Below are positions 60,397 through 64,000 of a DNA stretch of 64,000 nt, in pieces. The position numbers and the translations under genes are program-made. The number at the start of each line of letters is the position of its first letter. Position 1 is the stretch's first letter. The DNA is taken from assembly GCA_049647585.1 (NCBI GenBank), contig JBARXY010000026.1:62001-126000 (forward strand), read 5' to 3'. Under the pieces are notes generated by a model that was given only the letters and a program-made list of their open reading frames with translations, did not search any database and was not told the origin of the DNA. The DNA comes from JAGQSZ01 sp049647585. Its GTDB lineage: Bacteria; Actinomycetota; Acidimicrobiia; Acidimicrobiales; Microtrichaceae.

Positions 60397-62475
60397 CTAA
60401 GGGAGTTGATGCACCACGAGTGGCATGACCGCCGGTGCTCCGGCTTCGCGGAGGATGGCTGCGGCCACGGTCATGGTCCAACCCGAGCGGTATGTGTCAT
60501 CGATGAGGAGTAGCGGCCCGTGGGTTGGAATCGTCGCTGTGTCGAGGAGTCGGAGGCCACCGAGGAGAGCCTCGACCTTTGGTCCTGACGGGGCGTTCTC
60601 GGGGGGAGAAGGACCGACCGCATCGAGAGCCTCGATCACTGGGAGTTTGCCGATCCGGCCGATGGACTCGGCTAGGTGGCGGATCATTGCACCGTGTCGT
60701 CGAGACGGCATCGGGACGATTGCCACAGGACGCTGACCCCATGAATTCCGCCAGCGCCCGAGTACGGCCACCATCCCGTTGACTATCTCATCGGAGAGGG
60801 GACCGTCGGGCCCGGCGACTGCCGAGGCTGCTCCCGGCCAACCGGGGGTGTCCGCGAAGGTGAGTGCTCGACCGGCGACGGCGCCCGTGATTCGACCCTT
60901 ACGTCCGTCGCTCAGGCGCGATGGCCACATCTTGCGCGGCTCGATCACGACGTCGATACCACGCACGAAGGCCCGGGCTGCCTCGATACCTTCCGGATCG
61001 ATCTCGCGACCGCCTGCGGGGATTTCGCCAGTACACACCGAACACCTTCCGCACGGCCCCGGGTCCGGATCATCGAGTGATCGTTGGAGGAACTCCATCA
61101 GACAGCCGCGACCACCGGCGTAGGACCGCATCAGGTCGGCTTCGGCCGCTCGGGCGCTGCGGATCCCCTCCCACTTGGGTTCGTCGTAAACGTATGGAGC
61201 ACCGGTGACGACCCAGCCCCCTTCGCTGCGTTCCACCGCCCCCTCTACGGCCACGACTTTGAGCAGGGCTTCCAGCCGCCCCCGCCGCACACCCGTCGCG
61301 GACTCGAGCGCGATCACACTCATGGGCCCCTCACCGTTGCGCAGAACCTGGAGCACGTTGTCGATGTCACGGCTGAGCGGGATCGACGCCGTCGCGAAAT
61401 ACTCCCATAGCCGCTCGTCGGTCTCGGCAGGAAGGAGTACCGCTTCTGCACGATCGATTGCGCGGCCCGCCCGACCGACCTGCTGGTAGTAGGCGACTGG
61501 CGAATCGGGTGAGCCGACGTGCACGCAGAACCCCAGGTCCGGCTTGTCGTACCCCATCCCCAACGCCGAGGTGGCTACCACCGCCTGCAACCGGTTGGCC
61601 CGGAGGTCGTCCTCGATGCGCTCCCGGTCGGCGGATTCGACCTTGCCCGAATAGGCGGCGACGACGTGACCTCTCGATGTGAGAAAGCCGGCGAGTCGCT
61701 CGGTGTCGGCGACGGTTGGGACGTACACGATCCCCGAACCGGGGAGTAGCTCCAGAGCCTTGTCCACCCACGCGTAGCGTTCGAGTGGACCGAGGTCGGG
61801 CACGACCGACAGTCGTAGGGAGGATCTGGCGAGACTTCCGCGGAGCACCACCGTTGCGGTGCCCAACTGATGGGCGACATCGTCGGTGACCCGCTGGTTG
61901 GCCGTCGCGGTGGTTGCCAGGACCGGGGTCGATGCCGACGCTGTGAGCACCTTCGAGAGCCGTTGGTAGTCAGGACGGAAGTCGAAGCCCCAGTCTGAGA
62001 TGCAGTGTGCTTCGTCGATCACGACGAGTCCGGCACCTTCGATGACTGGGCCTATCCGATGCGCAAACGCGGGGTTGGCGAGACGCTCGGGCGAGACGAG
62101 CAGCACGTCGATCGACCCCGACTCGATGTCGCTCATCACGGCATCCCAATCGTCGACGTTGGTCGAGTTGATCGTCGCCGCGGTCAGGCCGGCTGTCGCC
62201 GCGGCTTTGATCTGGTCACGCATCAGTGCGAGCAGAGGCGACACGACGAGTGTCGGCCCGGCACCGGTGCTCCGGATGGCCGAGGTCGCTGCCCAGTAAA
62301 CAGCCGACTTCCCCCATCCCGTCGCCTGGACCACCAGGACCCGGGCCCTGTCGGCAACCAACGCTCGGACCGCCGCACGCTGATCGTCGCGAGCTACGGC
62401 GTCCGGCCCGGCCATTGATCGCAACACGAGGTCCAGATGTTCATCCGCGAGCGCATCGTTTCGATCCACAGACAT
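60397..62475 (-). CDS. RecQ-family helicase with C-terminal phosphoribosyltransferase-like domain
   Basis: 692 aa. Helicase domain 1 has QATGWGKSAVYW (Walker A), VVIDEAHCISDWGFDFRPDYQRL and TATANQRV. Domain 2 has VVAAYSGKVESADRERIEDDL and QQVGRAGRAI. A zinc site CGRCSVCTGEI near 475 follows. The last 190 residues hold a phosphoribosyltransferase-like fold with the PRPP-loop motif LLLIDDTYRSGWT near 665-677. The helicase would unwind DNA 3' to 5'. The role of the added domain is unknown. Confidence 0.9.
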   Translation of the reverse strand: MSVDRNDALADEHLDLVLRSMAGPDAVARDDQRAAVRALVADRARVLVVQATGWGKSAVYWAATSAIRSTGAGPTLVVSPLLALMRDQIKAAATAGLTAATINSTNVDDWDAVMSDIESGSIDVLLVSPERLANPAFAHRIGPVIEGAGLVVIDEAHCISDWGFDFRPDYQRLSKVLTASASTPVLATTATANQRVTDDVAHQLGTATVVLRGSLARSSLRLSVVPDLGPLERYAWVDKALELLPGSGIVYVPTVADTERLAGFLTSRGHVVAAYSGKVESADRERIEDDLRANRLQAVVATSALGMGYDKPDLGFCVHVGSPDSPVAYYQQVGRAGRAIDRAEAVLLPAETDERLWEYFATASIPLSRDIDNVLQVLRNGEGPMSVIALESATGVRRGRLEALLKVVAVEGAVERSEGGWVVTGAPYVYDEPKWEGIRSARAAEADLMRSYAGGRGCLMEFLQRSLDDPDPGPCGRCSVCTGEIPAGGREIDPEGIEAARAFVRGIDVVIEPRKMWPSRLSDGRKGRITGAVAGRALTFADTPGWPGAASAVAGPDGPLSDEIVNGMVAVLGRWRNSWGQRPVAIVPMPSRRHGAMIRHLAESIGRIGKLPVIEALDAVGPSPPENAPSGPKVEALLGGLRLLDTATIPTHGPLLLIDDTYRSGWTMTVAAAILREAGAPAVMPLVVHQLP

Positions 62476-62598
62476 CGATACCCGGCCTTCCCTTCGAGTC
62501 GTTCCACGGCCAGCATGGCATGGGCCTATGACAGTCGGCCCCGCCCGGAACCGCTATCCGGCCCCGCCCGGCCCCGGTCCGGCCCCGCCCCGGCACCG

Positions 62599-63438
62599 CT
62601 AGCCGGTCCCACTAGGCGTGTCGCGGCCCTGGGCCCGGTATCTGGCCGGCGGTTCCCCGACCAATGCAGTGAAGTCCCGAATCAGATGAGACTGGTCGAC
62701 GTAGCCAAGTTGCCCGGCCAGGGCAGCCCAGTCCACGACGTGATCGCCGTGGACGTGATCGAGTACGTCCAGAAGCCGATAGCGCCTGACCACCCACTTC
62801 GGGCTGACTCCTACATAGGCACGAAACCTACGCTGCAGAGTTCGCAGGGACACACCCGCCAGACCGGCCAACTGCTCAGCCCTTCGGATGGTCGGTTCCC
62901 GCTCCGCGTGCTCTACGAGCCCTGCGATCTCATCGGCAATCGGATCAGGCTCATGATCGAGGGTAATCAACCAGTCCGAGAGCAGTCCCGCGGCTCGTTC
63001 CGGAGCGGTTGTTGGTTCGAGGAGGCTGGCGGCCACTTCCCGGTCATCTGCCCCGATCAGACGATCGACGGGAATTACCCGGTCGGTCAGGTCGGTCATA
63101 TCAATGCCCACGAAAGGCCTGAAGCCGCCCGGACGGAAGGCGACTGCGACGGTTCGTCCCAGACCCATCAGTTTCCGTTCGAAGCGGACCGTGGGTATCC
63201 CATAGGCGAGCAAGCGCGGTTCGCCGTCATGGAGTTCGGCTGCAAGATGTGCGACCGGTCGAGGCACCACGTCCTGGACGTATGGCTCCGGAGTGTTCCA
63301 CTCCACCCACCACAGGTAGTCGATCGCCGATGCGAGGGAAGCGGGGGGTTCGGCCCGGCCGATCCGGATGCGGTCGACGGCTGCACCAGGCCGCAACACC
63401 TGCGCCCGTTCGTGTTGGTCGCCGACGCCGGGGGTCAC
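62599..63438 (-). CDS. AraC-family transcription regulator
   Basis: 279 aa. An N-terminal domain of about 180 residues (PRPVAHLAAEL and VAVAFRPGGFRPFVG, as in DUF6597-type AraC regulators) precedes a two-HTH AraC domain: LAGLAGVSLRTLQRRFRAYVGVSPKWVVRRYRLL and LAGQLGYVDQSHLIRDFTALVGEPPARYR. The GTG at 63438 has TAGCCT 6 nt upstream (63445-63450, minus). It diverges from the VOC gene 95 bp away, which may be its target. Confidence 0.9.
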   Translation of the reverse strand: MTPGVGDQHERAQVLRPGAAVDRIRIGRAEPPASLASAIDYLWWVEWNTPEPYVQDVVPRPVAHLAAELHDGEPRLLAYGIPTVRFERKLMGLGRTVAVAFRPGGFRPFVGIDMTDLTDRVIPVDRLIGADDREVAASLLEPTTAPERAAGLLSDWLITLDHEPDPIADEIAGLVEHAEREPTIRRAEQLAGLAGVSLRTLQRRFRAYVGVSPKWVVRRYRLLDVLDHVHGDHVVDWAALAGQLGYVDQSHLIRDFTALVGEPPARYRAQGRDTPSGTG

Positions 63439-63533
63439 CTCAGAAGGCTAGCTCTGTCGTATTTCTCCAAGAGGCGAAGTGTCAACGGCGTCAGACTGAT
63501 GGGACCGTATCAATGCTCTCATCTGGAGGAAAT

Positions 63534-63902
63534 GTGACCTCTCGTATTGCCATGTTCACTCTCGACTGCGACGACCCTCGTGCCGAAGCCGAGTTCTGGA
63601 GCGCGCTGCTCGGATTGACCGTTGCCCACGCCGAAGGGGACTACGCGATGGTAAGCGGAGAAGGTGGTCCCGCTCTGGGATTTGGCCGGGTTGACGGATA
63701 CATCCCGCCGCAATGGCCCAACCCCAACGGTTCAAAGCAGTTCCACCTCGATCTTGCCGTTGACGACATTCCCGCCGAAGAGGCGCGGGCCATCGCATTG
63801 GGCGCGACCCTCGCCGAGCCCCAGCCGGGGGAGACCTGGCGCGTCCTCCTCGACCCTGCGGGCCATCCCTTCTGTTTGACCAACGCCGCAAACTGGGGCT
63901 GA
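63534..63902 (+). CDS. VOC-family (glyoxalase-like) protein
   Basis: 122 aa vicinal-oxygen-chelate fold: MFTLDCDDPRAEAEFWSALLGLTVAH, then KQFHLDLAVDDIPAEEARAIALGATL and VLLDPAGHPFCL. Such proteins often act as glyoxalases, dioxygenases or resistance proteins; substrate unknown. GGAGGA at 63525-63530 directly precedes the GTG at 63534, so the upstream ATG at 63513 is rejected. Nothing further is seen up to the window end. Confidence 0.85.
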   Translation: MTSRIAMFTLDCDDPRAEAEFWSALLGLTVAHAEGDYAMVSGEGGPALGFGRVDGYIPPQWPNPNGSKQFHLDLAVDDIPAEEARAIALGATLAEPQPGETWRVLLDPAGHPFCLTNAANWG

Positions 63903-64000
63903 GCTCCCAGCAGGGCTTCCGTGCCCGAGGAGGGGAGTGCCGCGAATCGGGCTGACCCGGTCAGTCCGCACGCGCTTCATCTAACTGCGGGGCGAATATG

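Noticed and set aside
1..64000. CRISPR arrays, rRNA operons, riboswitches, replication origin
   Set aside because: I looked for spaced direct repeats, rRNA-like blocks and known aptamer cores and saw none. The repeats present are head-to-tail, without spacers.

Overview
The window looks like a chromosomal stretch from a GC-rich actinobacterium. Supporting signs are an actinobacterial-style DUF222-HNH protein, gltX followed by tRNA-Gln and tRNA-Glu, a large RNase E/G with a low-complexity N-terminus, and many apparently leaderless genes. An Acidimicrobiia-like lineage is my inference from overall gene style; no 16S rRNA is present to test it.

Layout. 1-2293: end of an ATP synthase operon (atpG end, atpD, atpC). 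2368-9131: housekeeping and accessory single genes: a 2H phosphoesterase-GNAT fusion, class II fructose-1,6-bisphosphatase, a repeated acidic protein, a glycosyltransferase, a Nudix hydrolase, a eukaryote-like fatty-acid desaturase and a VapBC pair. 9603-14745: tRNA-Gly, then a roughly 4.9 kb degraded integrative element bounded by a 19-bp direct repeat whose right copy is the 3' end of tRNA-Pro(TGG). It holds a truncated transposase, one intact unknown gene and two genes each broken by a single-base G-run shift. 14923-20218: tig-clpP-clpX-folC-ndk (folding, proteolysis, folate, nucleotides). 20520-26346: the cell-shape and elongation cluster mreB-mreC-mreD-PBP2-rodA. 26347-35300: RNase E/G with a long leader, rplU-rpmA, a dGTPase-like gene, an HNH protein, obgE and proB.

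35400-43541 (all minus strand): pspA, murJ and a membrane coiled-coil gene, then a three-gene set coding a CbxX-type AAA+ ATPase, a membrane-anchored solute-binding-like protein and a lipoprotein with solute-binding plus von Willebrand A domains. This set is my best candidate for a poorly described system. proA diverges from it. 44918-45944: an XRE regulator plus nucleotidyltransferase-fold pair with a palindromic operator over its -10 box. 46564-50446: leuB-ilvE-cimA (citramalate route to isoleucine and branched-chain synthesis) behind an apparent attenuator with a leaderless 12-codon leader ORF. 50457-54202: an unknown gene, L,D-transpeptidase, gltX and a YdcF-like protein.

54330-57506: tRNA-Gln and tRNA-Glu followed by a broken tyrosine integrase and small accessory genes. 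57647-63902: an acyltransferase-SGNH protein, MazEF, a RecQ helicase-phosphoribosyltransferase fusion, an AraC regulator and a VOC protein.

Two genome-wide habits stand out. A TANNNT box lies exactly 6-7 nt before the start codon of at least 19 transcription-unit-leading genes, suggesting widespread leaderless transcription and settling several start sites. Short intergenic tandem repeats of 14-18 bp also recur. Gene calls rest on reading translated sequence and motifs; no database search was possible.
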